Origin: Phenylobacterium sp.
Lineage (GTDB): Bacteria; Pseudomonadota; Alphaproteobacteria; Caulobacterales; Caulobacteraceae
Direction of reading: 5' to 3'
NCBI RefSeq assembly: GCF_030697925.1
Contig: NZ_JAUYOJ010000215.1
Coordinates: forward strand, 1-64,000
Length of the DNA stretch: 64,000 nt
A program made the translations under genes and the position numbers. This document shows positions 42,323-50,601 of this stretch, one piece after another. Numbering within the stretch: the stretch's first letter is position 1; each line of letters begins with the position of its first letter. The notes beneath the pieces were generated by a model, which was not told the DNA's origin, did no database searches, and worked only from the letters and a program-made list of their open reading frames with translations.

Positions 42323-43141
42323 ATGTCGAGGGCCGAGGGCGGAAAGCCGAGGGGATTGCTCCAGCAGGCCGATGCGACCGCGTTCCCTGCGCAGCACCGG
42401 CGGTATCTGCCCTGCGCTGACGTGGCGGCTTTCGTCGAGCATTTCTGGATGGTGCGCTGGGATCTGCGCGGGCTGCCTGCGCGCACGGTCGAGACCTTGC
42501 CGCACCCGTCGGTGCATGTGGTCGTCGAGGCCGGTGGCGCCAGCCGGGTCGGCGGCGTTCACAGCGGGCGTTTTGCGCGTGTGCTCGAAGGCGAGGGCCG
42601 CGTGTTCGGTATCAAGTTCCGTCCCGGCGGCTTTTTCCCGCTGTGGATGGCGCCACTGTCGGACCTGGTCGACCGCAGCCTGGCGCTGACCGAGGTCTTC
42701 GGCGACGCAGGGCTGGCGCTGGAAGCGGCCATCCTTGCGCTCGACGAGGACGAGTGGCGCATGGTGGCGGCCGAACGTTTCCTGCGCGAACGCTTGCCGA
42801 TGCCCGACGAAAACGTCGCTCTGATCGATCGCCTGGTGTCGCGCGTGGTTGCTGACCGGGAACTCCGACGCGTGGATGACCTGGCCGCCTTATCCGGGCT
42901 CAGCAAGCGCGGCTTGCAGCGCCTGTTCAACCAGTACATCGGCATCAGCCCGAAGTGGATGATCCAGCGCTACCGTCTGCATGAGGCGCTGGACGAGCTC
43001 GCCGGCCACGAAGCCCCGAACTGGGCTCAGTTCGCGCTGGGCCTGGGCTACTTCGATCAGGCACATTTCATCAAGGACTTCAAGGCGATGGTTGGCCGGA
43101 CGCCGGCGCAGTATGCGGCGCAACGACCGGCCGGCTTATGA
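42323..43141 (+). CDS. AraC family transcriptional regulator (DUF6597-type N-terminus)
   Basis: The 272-residue regulator has an N-terminal DUF6597-like domain (YLPCADVAAFVEHFWMVRWD, GVHSGRFARVLEGEGRVFGI, KFRPGGFFPLWM). Its C-terminal AraC helix-turn-helix pair reads VDDLAALSGLSKRGLQRLFN, YIGISPKWMIQRYRLHEALD and FALGLGYFDQAHFIKDFKAM. It is divergent from the DUF3224 gene with a 158-base spacer, so it may control that gene. The ATG start lacks a strong ribosome site. Confidence 0.9.
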   Translation: MSRAEGGKPRGLLQQADATAFPAQHRRYLPCADVAAFVEHFWMVRWDLRGLPARTVETLPHPSVHVVVEAGGASRVGGVHSGRFARVLEGEGRVFGIKFRPGGFFPLWMAPLSDLVDRSLALTEVFGDAGLALEAAILALDEDEWRMVAAERFLRERLPMPDENVALIDRLVSRVVADRELRRVDDLAALSGLSKRGLQRLFNQYIGISPKWMIQRYRLHEALDELAGHEAPNWAQFALGLGYFDQAHFIKDFKAMVGRTPAQYAAQRPAGL

Positions 43142-43162
43142 CGCGGATGCAGCAGGGCCAGG

Positions 43163-43243
43163 GCCCAGGTCTGCCCGAAGGGCCTCAACCCTGCCAAGGC
43201 CATCGCCGAGATCAAGAAGATGCTGGTGGACCGGGTGGTCTAG
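43163..43243 (+). pseudogene. 3'-terminal fragment of a succinate dehydrogenase iron-sulfur subunit gene
   Basis: The last 27 codons before the TAG at 43241-43243 read AQVCPKGLNPAKAIAEIKKM followed by LVDRVV. This is the characteristic C-terminus of SdhB, including the final cluster Cys-Pro (VCPKGLNPAKAI). Nothing upstream continues the frame into an SdhB body. The fragment is therefore a relic or a displaced duplicate of the real sdhB 3' end, sitting exactly where the catabolic island begins. Confidence 0.75.
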
Positions 43244-43299
43244 GCCGTAGGGACGCGTTGCCGCTGAGGGCGGCTATGGCAACCTTCAACAAGCCAAAT

Positions 43300-44646
43300 T
43301 CAAACTGAGAGACGCCCCTCCGCTTCCTGCGCAATAGCGGCCGCCTCTGTCCGATAGTGGGGCCGGGCGCGCCAATAGCACACCAAGGTGACGGCCAGCA
43401 GGGCTGCAGAGACAACGGACAAAGCCAGCCGGAGCCCCTCCGGCTGGCCGAATACGTAGTCGCCGGTCAGGGCGTAGGCCGTGGGCCCGAGTCCGAGACC
43501 GGCCAAGTTCGTGACGAGCAGGCAGGCCGCGGAGACCTGTCCGCGGATCGGCGCAGGGGTCACCATCTGGATCAGCGTCGGGAAGACGGCGGCGTTCATG
43601 AAGATCGCGAACAGGACCGGCCCGGCCAACGCCAGCGCCAAGCCGGGCGGCCCCACCAGCGGGGCCAACGCACTGGTCGGGAGCAACACCATCGCCCCCA
43701 GGATCGTGCTGCGCAGGCAGGCGTCCGGATGGCCGTTCCGATAGAGCCGCCCCACCAGCAGCCCCCCGCAGACGGCGCCCAGGCAGCCGCACGCCATGAT
43801 CAGCGTGCCGACTCCCAGGCCCGCCTGGGTCAGGGTCCATCCATGCGCGCGGATGAACAGTGTCGGCAGCCACGCCATGTAGCCGTAGTTGAACACGTTT
43901 CCGAGCGACAGGCCGATCAGCAGGGGTGCGAACAGCGGCGCCCGAGCGGACATGTGTCGCGCGACGTCGGCCACTGAGGGGTGGTCGCCGCCGATGTCCA
44001 GCGTCTGGCGACCCCGCGTCGGCTCCCGGATCGCCAAGACCAGCGCACTCACCGCCAGGCCCGCGCCCCCGATCGTGAGGAATACGAGTTGCCAGGGCCG
44101 CACCGCCACGCCGGCCAGCATGATTTCGGGTAGCGTCGCCACGATCCCCACCAGCGATCCGCCCGCGATCAGCGCCAAGCCGCCGCCCAAAGGCGCCCCG
44201 ATCACGAAGATGCTCATGGCCAGCGCCAGGCGTTGAGGCGGGAAATAGTCCGCGATCATCGAATAGGCGGCCGGGGGCAGCGCGGCCTCTCCGACGCCCA
44301 CCCCCATGCGCGCGACGAACATCTGCGCGAAGTTCTGGGCAAGGCCGCAGGCGGCGGTCATGGCGCTCCAGACCAGCACGCCCGCCGCGATGAGGTTGCG
44401 GCGGTTGCCGAGGTCGGCGAGCCGCCCCATGGGCAACGCCGTCGTCGAGTAGCAGATCGCAAAAGCGAGACCCGTCAGCAGGCTGATTTGGGTGTCCGAT
44501 ATCTGCAGATCGTGGCGGATCGGCTCGATCAGCAGCGAGAGGATCTGGCGATCCATGTATGAGAAGATGTAGGCGATCGCCAGGATGATGACGGCGCGCC
44601 AGCCCTGGCGGGCCGTCTGGGCCGCCGGCCCCTCGGAGTGGGTCAT
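43300..44646 (-). CDS. MFS transporter, spinster-like
   Basis: The 448-residue, 12-helix carrier contains YIFSYMDRQILSLLIEPIRH (helix 1 motif with D-R-Q), GRLADLGNRRNLIAAGVLVW (loop 2-3 signature G-x-x-A-D-x-x-x-R-R) and ARMGVGVGEAALPPAAYSMI (helix 4), all typical of the spinster-like MFS proteins that often accompany TonB receptors in sphingomonad and caulobacter catabolic loci. It is transcribed with the TonB receptor gene to its right, 59 bases apart. The substrate is probably that of the island, but unproven. Confidence 0.92.
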   Translation of the reverse strand: MTHSEGPAAQTARQGWRAVIILAIAYIFSYMDRQILSLLIEPIRHDLQISDTQISLLTGLAFAICYSTTALPMGRLADLGNRRNLIAAGVLVWSAMTAACGLAQNFAQMFVARMGVGVGEAALPPAAYSMIADYFPPQRLALAMSIFVIGAPLGGGLALIAGGSLVGIVATLPEIMLAGVAVRPWQLVFLTIGGAGLAVSALVLAIREPTRGRQTLDIGGDHPSVADVARHMSARAPLFAPLLIGLSLGNVFNYGYMAWLPTLFIRAHGWTLTQAGLGVGTLIMACGCLGAVCGGLLVGRLYRNGHPDACLRSTILGAMVLLPTSALAPLVGPPGLALALAGPVLFAIFMNAAVFPTLIQMVTPAPIRGQVSAACLLVTNLAGLGLGPTAYALTGDYVFGQPEGLRLALSVVSAALLAVTLVCYWRARPHYRTEAAAIAQEAEGRLSV

Positions 44647-44705
44647 GTCGGCAGGTTCCCAGGTCGGTCCGGCGCCGGATGTCGGCGCCGGACCCTTGAA
44701 GTCGA

Positions 44706-46979
44706 TCAGAACTTGTAGGTGAGCGAGACGCCGTAGGTGCGCGGCTCGGAATAGATGTCGAGTGTGTTGAGGCTGCCCTGGTCGAAGACCTCGACCAGAT
44801 ACTCATTGTCGAACACGTTCTTGACGTACGCGGCGACGTCGATCCGCTCGTCGTCGGTCCGATAGCCGATCCGGGCGTTCGCCAGCCAGAATGCGTCCTG
44901 GAACACGAGCGGCCGCGTGGTCGCGGTCACCAGCCGCAGCGCATAGCGGCTGCGGTAGCTAAAGTCAGTGAACCCGTAAATCGAGCCGCCCATGCTCTCC
45001 ACGGGGGTCTCGTAGCGCAGGTTCCCGCCAAGGCTGTACTTCGGCGTGTTGCCGATGAGGCGGCCCTCGTAGATGCCGGAGACGATCTTCGGATCGGTGT
45101 AGGCGGCGCTCAGCGCGATGTTGAGCCCCGCGACCGGCCGCCAGTTCAGATCGGCCTCGAGGCCTTTGATATGGGCATTGCCGGCGTTGCTGAGCACCTG
45201 CGTCGGGAAGCCGGACGCCGGGTCGACCCGCGTCACGGTCGCCTGGAAATCCTTCCAGTTGTAGAAGAAGGCCGCCGCGTTCAGCCGCAGGGACGGCAGG
45301 GGCTGCGACTTGATGCCGAACTCGTAGGCATAAAGCGTCTCGGGCCCATAGGGGGAATAGGCGAACCGGGTGGTGGCGAAGCCACCGTTGAAGCCGCCTG
45401 CCTTGAACCCCTTGCTTACGCTCGCGTAGATCAGCAGGTCTTCGGAAGGCTTGAAGTTGAGGCCCACCTTGCCGGAGAAGTTGTCGAAGCTGGTCTTGTT
45501 GTTGACCACCGCCGTCGGGAAGAACGCGTGCCGCGGCGTGGTGCCGCCGACGAAGCTGCGCGTGTCTTCGGTGTAGCGCAAGCCGCCGACGGCGGTGAGC
45601 ATACTGGAGATCGGAATCTCGACCTGGCCGAACGCCGCCAACGACTCGGTGCGCATCAGCCAATCGATGTTGGTGATCACCGCCCCATTGCCGGGGAACG
45701 AGTCGTCGCTGCGGATGATCTGGAGGTTTTCGACCTTGTCCTTGCTGTAGAAGAGGCCGCCGATCCACTTGATGGGCGAGTCCTCCTTCGCCGCGATCCT
45801 GAGCTCCTGGGAAAACGCGTTGAACGACTGGGTAAAGCTGTTGTCGGTGCCGATCTTCGGCGTTCCATCGAAGTCCTGGAACTCCTGGCGGTCCTGGGTG
45901 TCGTAGCCCGTCACCGAGGTCAGGTCGGCGAAGCCGGTGGACCACTCGAGGGTCAGGACGCCGCCCTGGCCATCTTCCCGCAGGCCCTGTCCCTGGACGT
46001 TGTTGGTGCTCACGTGCCGGTTGTTGGGGTCGGGATCGAACTGGCCAAAGGAATCCACGCATGAACCGTCGCGGGCGCGGTCACCGCGCAGCGCGGCTGC
46101 GCACACCCCAGTGATGGTTCGGTTCGGCGGCGTGCCGCCGGCCGGGTTCGGGATGAAGGGCGGCGCCAGCTTGAACAGCGGCACGTCGCTGCGATTGCGC
46201 CCGGCGTATGCCGTGATCGTCGCCGAGAAGTCCTCCGATGGTTTCCAGAGCAGGCTGACGCGGCCGGCCAGCCGGTCGATCTCACCGTTCCGCTCCTTGC
46301 GGAAGTTGTCATACTGCCAGCCTGTGCCGCGCTGCCGCGTCATGCCCGCCACCCGCACGGCGACGGTCTCGGAGAGCGCGCCGCCCCAGGCGCCTTCCAG
46401 CTCCAGGGTGTCGAAGCGACCGTAGTCGGCGCGGAGGAAGCCGTTGTTGCTGAAGGTCGGCTGGCGGGTGATGAACTTGATCGCGCCGCCGGTGTTGTTG
46501 CGGCCGTAAAGCGTGCCCTGCGGCCCCTTCAGCACTTCGATGCGCGAGACATCGAACAGCGAGAAGTTCACCATCGGATAGTAGGGCTTCACGACTTGGT
46601 CGACGTAGATGCTTGTTGGCGAGTTGTTGCCCACCGTGAAATCCGTGACGCCGATGCCGCGGACCGTGAAGAGCGGGGAACTGTCGCCGTTCACTGACTT
46701 AGCCACGAGACCCGGCACCTGAAAGCCCACGTCGAGGGGCTTCTCCAAGCCCAGGTCACGGACCTGCCGCTCACTGAACGACGACACCGAGATTGGCACG
46801 TCCTGGAGGTTCTCGGCCCGCTTCTGAGCGGTCACGATGACCTCCTCGAGCTGGGTGTCGTCGGCCGCAGCCTGGGCAAGGGCCGACGTGGCGGCCCCAC
46901 TCATCAGCACGGCGATCATGGCGGCGGAAGCGGCTCGGCCTCGCCCTCGTGCATCTTGTTTGCGTATCAGCCTCGGCAT
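44706..46979 (-). CDS. TonB-dependent receptor
   Basis: The 757-residue outer-membrane receptor takes up a ligand using TonB/ExbBD energy. After a signal peptide (AAMIAVLMSGAATSALAQ), the TonB box/plug start is LEEVIVTAQKRAENLQDVPI, and the plug continues FTVRGIGVTDFTVGNNSP and IEVLKGPQGTLYGRNNTGGA. The barrel ends in the aromatic YGVSLTYKF. The ATG at 46979 has GAGGGGG seven bases upstream; a start 16 codons earlier is less likely. It is divergent from the formamidase-like gene, and the spacer contains a copy of the ATGATAGT motif. Confidence 0.95.
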   Translation of the reverse strand: MPRLIRKQDARGRGRAASAAMIAVLMSGAATSALAQAAADDTQLEEVIVTAQKRAENLQDVPISVSSFSERQVRDLGLEKPLDVGFQVPGLVAKSVNGDSSPLFTVRGIGVTDFTVGNNSPTSIYVDQVVKPYYPMVNFSLFDVSRIEVLKGPQGTLYGRNNTGGAIKFITRQPTFSNNGFLRADYGRFDTLELEGAWGGALSETVAVRVAGMTRQRGTGWQYDNFRKERNGEIDRLAGRVSLLWKPSEDFSATITAYAGRNRSDVPLFKLAPPFIPNPAGGTPPNRTITGVCAAALRGDRARDGSCVDSFGQFDPDPNNRHVSTNNVQGQGLREDGQGGVLTLEWSTGFADLTSVTGYDTQDRQEFQDFDGTPKIGTDNSFTQSFNAFSQELRIAAKEDSPIKWIGGLFYSKDKVENLQIIRSDDSFPGNGAVITNIDWLMRTESLAAFGQVEIPISSMLTAVGGLRYTEDTRSFVGGTTPRHAFFPTAVVNNKTSFDNFSGKVGLNFKPSEDLLIYASVSKGFKAGGFNGGFATTRFAYSPYGPETLYAYEFGIKSQPLPSLRLNAAAFFYNWKDFQATVTRVDPASGFPTQVLSNAGNAHIKGLEADLNWRPVAGLNIALSAAYTDPKIVSGIYEGRLIGNTPKYSLGGNLRYETPVESMGGSIYGFTDFSYRSRYALRLVTATTRPLVFQDAFWLANARIGYRTDDERIDVAAYVKNVFDNEYLVEVFDQGSLNTLDIYSEPRTYGVSLTYKF

Positions 46980-47057
46980 CTGTCGACCCCCTCTTCCGCG
47001 CGTCGGCCCGATACCGTCCGCGACCATATCGACATTATGAGTTATGAAAGAGCCAAT

Positions 47058-47065
47058 ATGATAGT
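47058..47065. promoter_or_regulatory. ATGATAGT motif in TonB/formamidase divergent promoter
   Basis: CAATATGATAGTATGATG carries the 8-mer ATGATAGT shared with the sites at 50556 and 57991. Because its complement ACTATCAT also contains a -10-like hexamer, it may be promoter core rather than operator. Confidence 0.35.
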
Positions 47066-47133
47066 ATGATGTATGAACCTATTACTTTTGGTGTCAAGCC
47101 GCGACGGGCGGCGGACTGCGCGGGAGGCAGGGC

Positions 47134-49362
47134 GTGGCGGCTGCGAACATGGATGTAGTGGGCTACGTCGACCGATGGAGCGGCGCGAGCGGCGACCGGT
47201 TTCACTTCCACGTAAGCGCTGAGCGGCCGACCTACCGCGCCGAACTCGTGCGGTTGAGACACGGGGACAGCCATCCGGACGGACCCGGCTTCCTTGCGGA
47301 ACGCGTCCCCTCCAGTTTCGACGGCGAGCACCAGGGCGTAGTCCAACCCCTCCCCACCGGATCCCATGTGCGCATCGACAACCTGCCCGCGATGGAGGCC
47401 ATAACGCTTTCCGCCTGGGTGTGGCCCACGACCCCGGGAGGGGACGGGCAGTGCATCTTCGCGCTTGGCGATCCGGCGGGAGAGTCCGCGCTGAGCGTCG
47501 CCTTCGAGGACGGTCAACTGACACTGGAGGCCTCGACCCCGGCCGGCCATATCCGGGTCACGGTCCCCGGCGCCGTCGAGCCGCGGCAATGGCTGTTCGT
47601 CGCGGCGACCGTGGACCACGGCGGGGTCAGGCTCTATCGCCACGCCGGGGCGTTCGCTCCGGGCGTGGCGGCGACGGTCACGTCGAAGGACAGTCTGTCC
47701 GGCTGGGTTCCCGGCCCCGGTCGCCGCCTCGTCCTGGCGCGGCGACGGGTCGGCCCTGCAAACGGACCATGCGGATTCAACGGCAAGCTCTCGGCGCCTC
47801 TCGTCTTCGATCGCGCCTTGTCCGACGTCGAACTGGACCGGCTGGCGGCCGACGACAGGGCGATCTCCGACTCGGCCCTTGGCCGCTGGGACTTCGCCGC
47901 CGAGTGCGGCGGGGTCGGGGTCCCGGACCGCTCGGGCAACGGTCTCCATGGCGTAGCCGTGAACCGTCCCACCCGCCTGGTCACGGGCCACCGGTTCTCG
48001 GGCCGCACCACCCAGCCCGCGGAGGCGCCCGAGGAATACAACGCCGCACACTTCCACGACGACGATCTCTCGGATGCCGATTGGGATCCTTCGTTCGCGT
48101 TTATCGTGCCGCCCGAGCTCGAGAGCGGCGTCTATGCCGCGCGTCTGACCGCGGGCGACAAGTCCGACTATGTGCCGTTCGTCGTCCGGGGCCGGCCCGA
48201 CCGTCCTCGCGCCAGGGTGGCCGTGCTGATCCCGACGGTCAGCTACATGTGCTACGCGAATTCGGCGCTCGACCCTTCGGTGCTTCCGCCCGATCTAACG
48301 CCGCTGCAGGACACCACCTCCTGCCCCGACGAACGCGCCTATGTGCGCCGGCACGGCCTGAAGAGCCTGTACGACAAGCACTCTGACGGTAGCGGGGTCT
48401 GCATGGCGACCATGCTGCGCCCCATGCCGGTGAACGCGCGGCCGAACGGCCGGAGTATGCTCAACGGCTCGGCCCACCAGCTCGGCGCGGACCTGTCGAT
48501 CCTGCATTTCCTCGACGCGAGCGGAATCACCTACGAGGTCCTGACCGACCACGATCTACACCAAGAGGGGGCCGCAGCGCTTTCCCCCTTCAGTGTCGTG
48601 CTCTCCGGCACCCACGCCGAGTACTGGACCGGCTCCATGCTCGATGGCCTCGAGGCCTATCAGCAGGCCGGGGGGCGGTTCGTTTATCTATCGGGCAACG
48701 GGCTCTACTGGGTCACGGCCCTCAGCGAGGACGGCGCGCTGGCCGAGATGCGCCGTCACCACGGGACCCGCTCGTGGACGGCCGAACCCGGCGAGGCCCA
48801 CCTCAGCCTGACCGGCGAACTGGGAGGCCTCTGGCGTCATCGGGGAAGGGCTCCCCAGCGCTATGTCGGCGTGGGGTTTGCCGCGCAGGGCTTTGGCGCG
48901 GGATCCCCCTATCGCCGCACGCCGGCGAGCCGTGACCCCAGAGCGGCTTTCATCTTTGCCGGCGTCACGAACGAAGTGATCGGCGATTTCCCGGTGCTGG
49001 TGGCCGCCCATGGGGCCGCCGGTTACGAGGTGGACCGCGCCGATGTCGACCTGGGTACGCCGCCGCACGCCCTCGTCGTGGCCTCCGCAACCGGCCTGGA
49101 CGACAGCTACCAAAACGCCATCGAGGACACCGAGGGAATGACCCCCTACCACGGGGGCACGAACTGCCCCCGCGTCCGGGCCGACATGGTCTTCTACGAA
49201 ACGCCGCGCGACGGAGCGGTCTTCTCGGTCGGCTCGATCGCCTGGTGCTCCGGGCTTTCGTACAAGGGTTACGATAACGACGTCGCCCGCATCACCGAGA
49301 ACGTCGTGCGCGCCTTTGCGACACCCGGTCCACTGCCGGGGGTGGTCAGGCCAGCCCCATGA
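47134..49362 (+). CDS. N,N-dimethylformamidase large-subunit-like protein with LamG-type domain
   Basis: The 742-residue protein resembles the DMFase beta/large subunit: an N-terminal segment, a concanavalin/LamG-like sandwich (about residues 80-240; LSAWVWPTTPGGDGQCIFAL, FNGKLSAPLVFDRALSDVEL), then the catalytic region with PTVSYMCYANSALDPS, SVVLSGTHAEYWTGSMLDGL, GRFVYLSGNGLYWVTA and GVTNEVIGDFPVLV. Known DMFases bind a mononuclear iron through two Tyr and a Glu; Tyr and Glu candidates are present (SYMCYAN, HAEYW), but their equivalence is not verified. No small-subunit gene is adjacent. The GTG start follows GGGAGG. It likely hydrolyses an amide. Confidence 0.8.
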   Translation: MAAANMDVVGYVDRWSGASGDRFHFHVSAERPTYRAELVRLRHGDSHPDGPGFLAERVPSSFDGEHQGVVQPLPTGSHVRIDNLPAMEAITLSAWVWPTTPGGDGQCIFALGDPAGESALSVAFEDGQLTLEASTPAGHIRVTVPGAVEPRQWLFVAATVDHGGVRLYRHAGAFAPGVAATVTSKDSLSGWVPGPGRRLVLARRRVGPANGPCGFNGKLSAPLVFDRALSDVELDRLAADDRAISDSALGRWDFAAECGGVGVPDRSGNGLHGVAVNRPTRLVTGHRFSGRTTQPAEAPEEYNAAHFHDDDLSDADWDPSFAFIVPPELESGVYAARLTAGDKSDYVPFVVRGRPDRPRARVAVLIPTVSYMCYANSALDPSVLPPDLTPLQDTTSCPDERAYVRRHGLKSLYDKHSDGSGVCMATMLRPMPVNARPNGRSMLNGSAHQLGADLSILHFLDASGITYEVLTDHDLHQEGAAALSPFSVVLSGTHAEYWTGSMLDGLEAYQQAGGRFVYLSGNGLYWVTALSEDGALAEMRRHHGTRSWTAEPGEAHLSLTGELGGLWRHRGRAPQRYVGVGFAAQGFGAGSPYRRTPASRDPRAAFIFAGVTNEVIGDFPVLVAAHGAAGYEVDRADVDLGTPPHALVVASATGLDDSYQNAIEDTEGMTPYHGGTNCPRVRADMVFYETPRDGAVFSVGSIAWCSGLSYKGYDNDVARITENVVRAFATPGPLPGVVRPAP

Positions 49363-50143
49363 GCGCGCCGTTCTCCGGGAGGATCGTACCGCCATCCACG
49401 ACGAGTAGCTGGCCCGTGACGTAGCTCGCCGCGTCGCTGGCCAGGAACAGCATGGCGTCGGCTATCTCCTCTGGCCGGCCCATCCGTTGCAGCGGGATGT
49501 GCCGCTCGATGTCCGCGACGAACTCGGCCGACATGGCGTGCTTGTCCATCGCCTCGGTCCGGATGATCCCGGGCTCGACGCCGTTGACGGTGATCCCGTC
49601 CGGCCCAAGCTCCAGCGCGGCGGCGCGAATGAAGCCGTTGATAGCGGCCTTCGACGCGGCATAGGCGGCGCACCCCGGATAGGCCCTCTGGGCCGTTACC
49701 GACGAGGTGAAAAGGAGACGGCCGCGCCCCAGGGCCCGCATTCCCGGCGCGGCGGCCTTGGCGAGCCAGATCCCCGCCTTGAGGTTCACGGCGATGGCGC
49801 GGTCGAGGTCGGCCTCCTGGATGTCGCCGATCCGGGACACGGGGATGTGCGCGGCGTTGTGGACAACGCTCTCCAACCTGCCGGAGATGGCGGTCGCCGC
49901 CGTCACGAGACGCGCGATCTCAGCCTCCCCGTCAAGCTCGGTCACCATCAGCGAGGCCTGGCCACCCTCCTCCTGGATCAGGGCGACCACCTCCTCGCCA
50001 TGGCTGGGCGTACGAGTCGCCAACACGACATGAGCCCCGCTCCGGGCAAACGCCAGGGCGATCGCGCGACCTATTCCGCGCCCGGATCCCGTGATCAGGC
50101 TTGTCTGCCCAGATAGGTCGGCCCGCAGCCCAAAACCGCTCAT
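49346..50143 (-). CDS. Short-chain dehydrogenase/reductase
   Basis: This 265-residue classical SDR has the cofactor motif SLITGSGRGIGRAIALAFA (TGxxxGIG), NNA-like VVHNAAHIPVS, the catalytic Ser in LLFTSSVTAQRA and YxxxK in CAAYAASKAAINGF, followed by PGIIRTEAMDKHA and VTGQLLVVDGGTIL. ATRTPS after strand 2 suggests NADP preference. The ATG overlaps the stop of the small upstream gene (ATGA), so the two are translationally coupled. Its end overlaps the convergent formamidase-like gene by 17 bases. It could oxidise an alcohol in the island's pathway. Confidence 0.94.
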   Translation of the reverse strand: MSGFGLRADLSGQTSLITGSGRGIGRAIALAFARSGAHVVLATRTPSHGEEVVALIQEEGGQASLMVTELDGEAEIARLVTAATAISGRLESVVHNAAHIPVSRIGDIQEADLDRAIAVNLKAGIWLAKAAAPGMRALGRGRLLFTSSVTAQRAYPGCAAYAASKAAINGFIRAAALELGPDGITVNGVEPGIIRTEAMDKHAMSAEFVADIERHIPLQRMGRPEEIADAMLFLASDAASYVTGQLLVVDGGTILPENGALMGLA

Positions 50144-50394
50144 TCGAATATCCCTGACAAACCATTCGGTGCGCTGACATCGCATTGCTCGGGCCTAGTG
50201 CTTTCGGCGCTCAGGCTGGCGCAGGTCGGCGGCGGAGCTGGTTGCGAAGCTGGCTCTACGTCCATTTCCTCCGCACGCCGGCGCAGAGACTGGGCTTGAG
50301 CCAGCAGCTCTTGCTTGTCCGAGCCGAGCGAAATCTGTTCTGCCATTTGCTCTACGTGCTCCGCTTCTCGCCTGTAATCGCGGCTTTCTTTCAC
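50140..50394 (-). CDS. Small helical hypothetical protein, coupled to SDR
   Basis: The 84-residue product is strongly helical at the start (MKESRDYRREAEHVEQMAEQ, then ISLGSDKQELLAQAQSLRRR and AEEMD), like the short coiled-coil proteins widespread in alphaproteobacteria. A proline-rich, disordered-looking tail (PASQPAPPPTCASLSAEST) follows. The stop overlaps the SDR start by four bases. Function is unknown; the coupling suggests co-regulation at least. Confidence 0.6.
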   Translation of the reverse strand: MKESRDYRREAEHVEQMAEQISLGSDKQELLAQAQSLRRRAEEMDVEPASQPAPPPTCASLSAESTRPEQCDVSAPNGLSGIFE

Positions 50395-50554
50395 GGCTTT
50401 GCCTTTCCAATGCGGACTCGGTTCAGCTCAACAGCCGGATGCTCTAGGCGACGCCGCACGGCGACGACGACCTTCGGAGTTCCAACAACGCCCTGACGGT
50501 GGGCGCCCCGGGCTTGACCTATCCAATTTCGCGATTTAAGCAGCATATCATATC

Positions 50555-50568
50555 GGAATGATAGTTCC
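50555..50568. promoter_or_regulatory. GGAATGATAGTTCC site upstream of the PLP-enzyme gene
   Basis: The site contains GAATGATAGT, identical to the arm of the inverted repeat at 57991-58022. An overlapping TATCAT-N6-ATGATA inverted repeat (50547-50564) adds dyad symmetry. It lies 34 bases before the PLP-enzyme ATG. Confidence 0.5.
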
Positions 50569-50601
50569 GTGTGAAATACTGTCAAATTGAAAGAAATCGG
50601 C

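Noticed and set aside
42890..43250. Short frames around the sdhB fragment suggesting a new small gene
   Set aside because: One frame is the AraC C-terminus and the other is only the SdhB tail; no start codon precedes the fragment.
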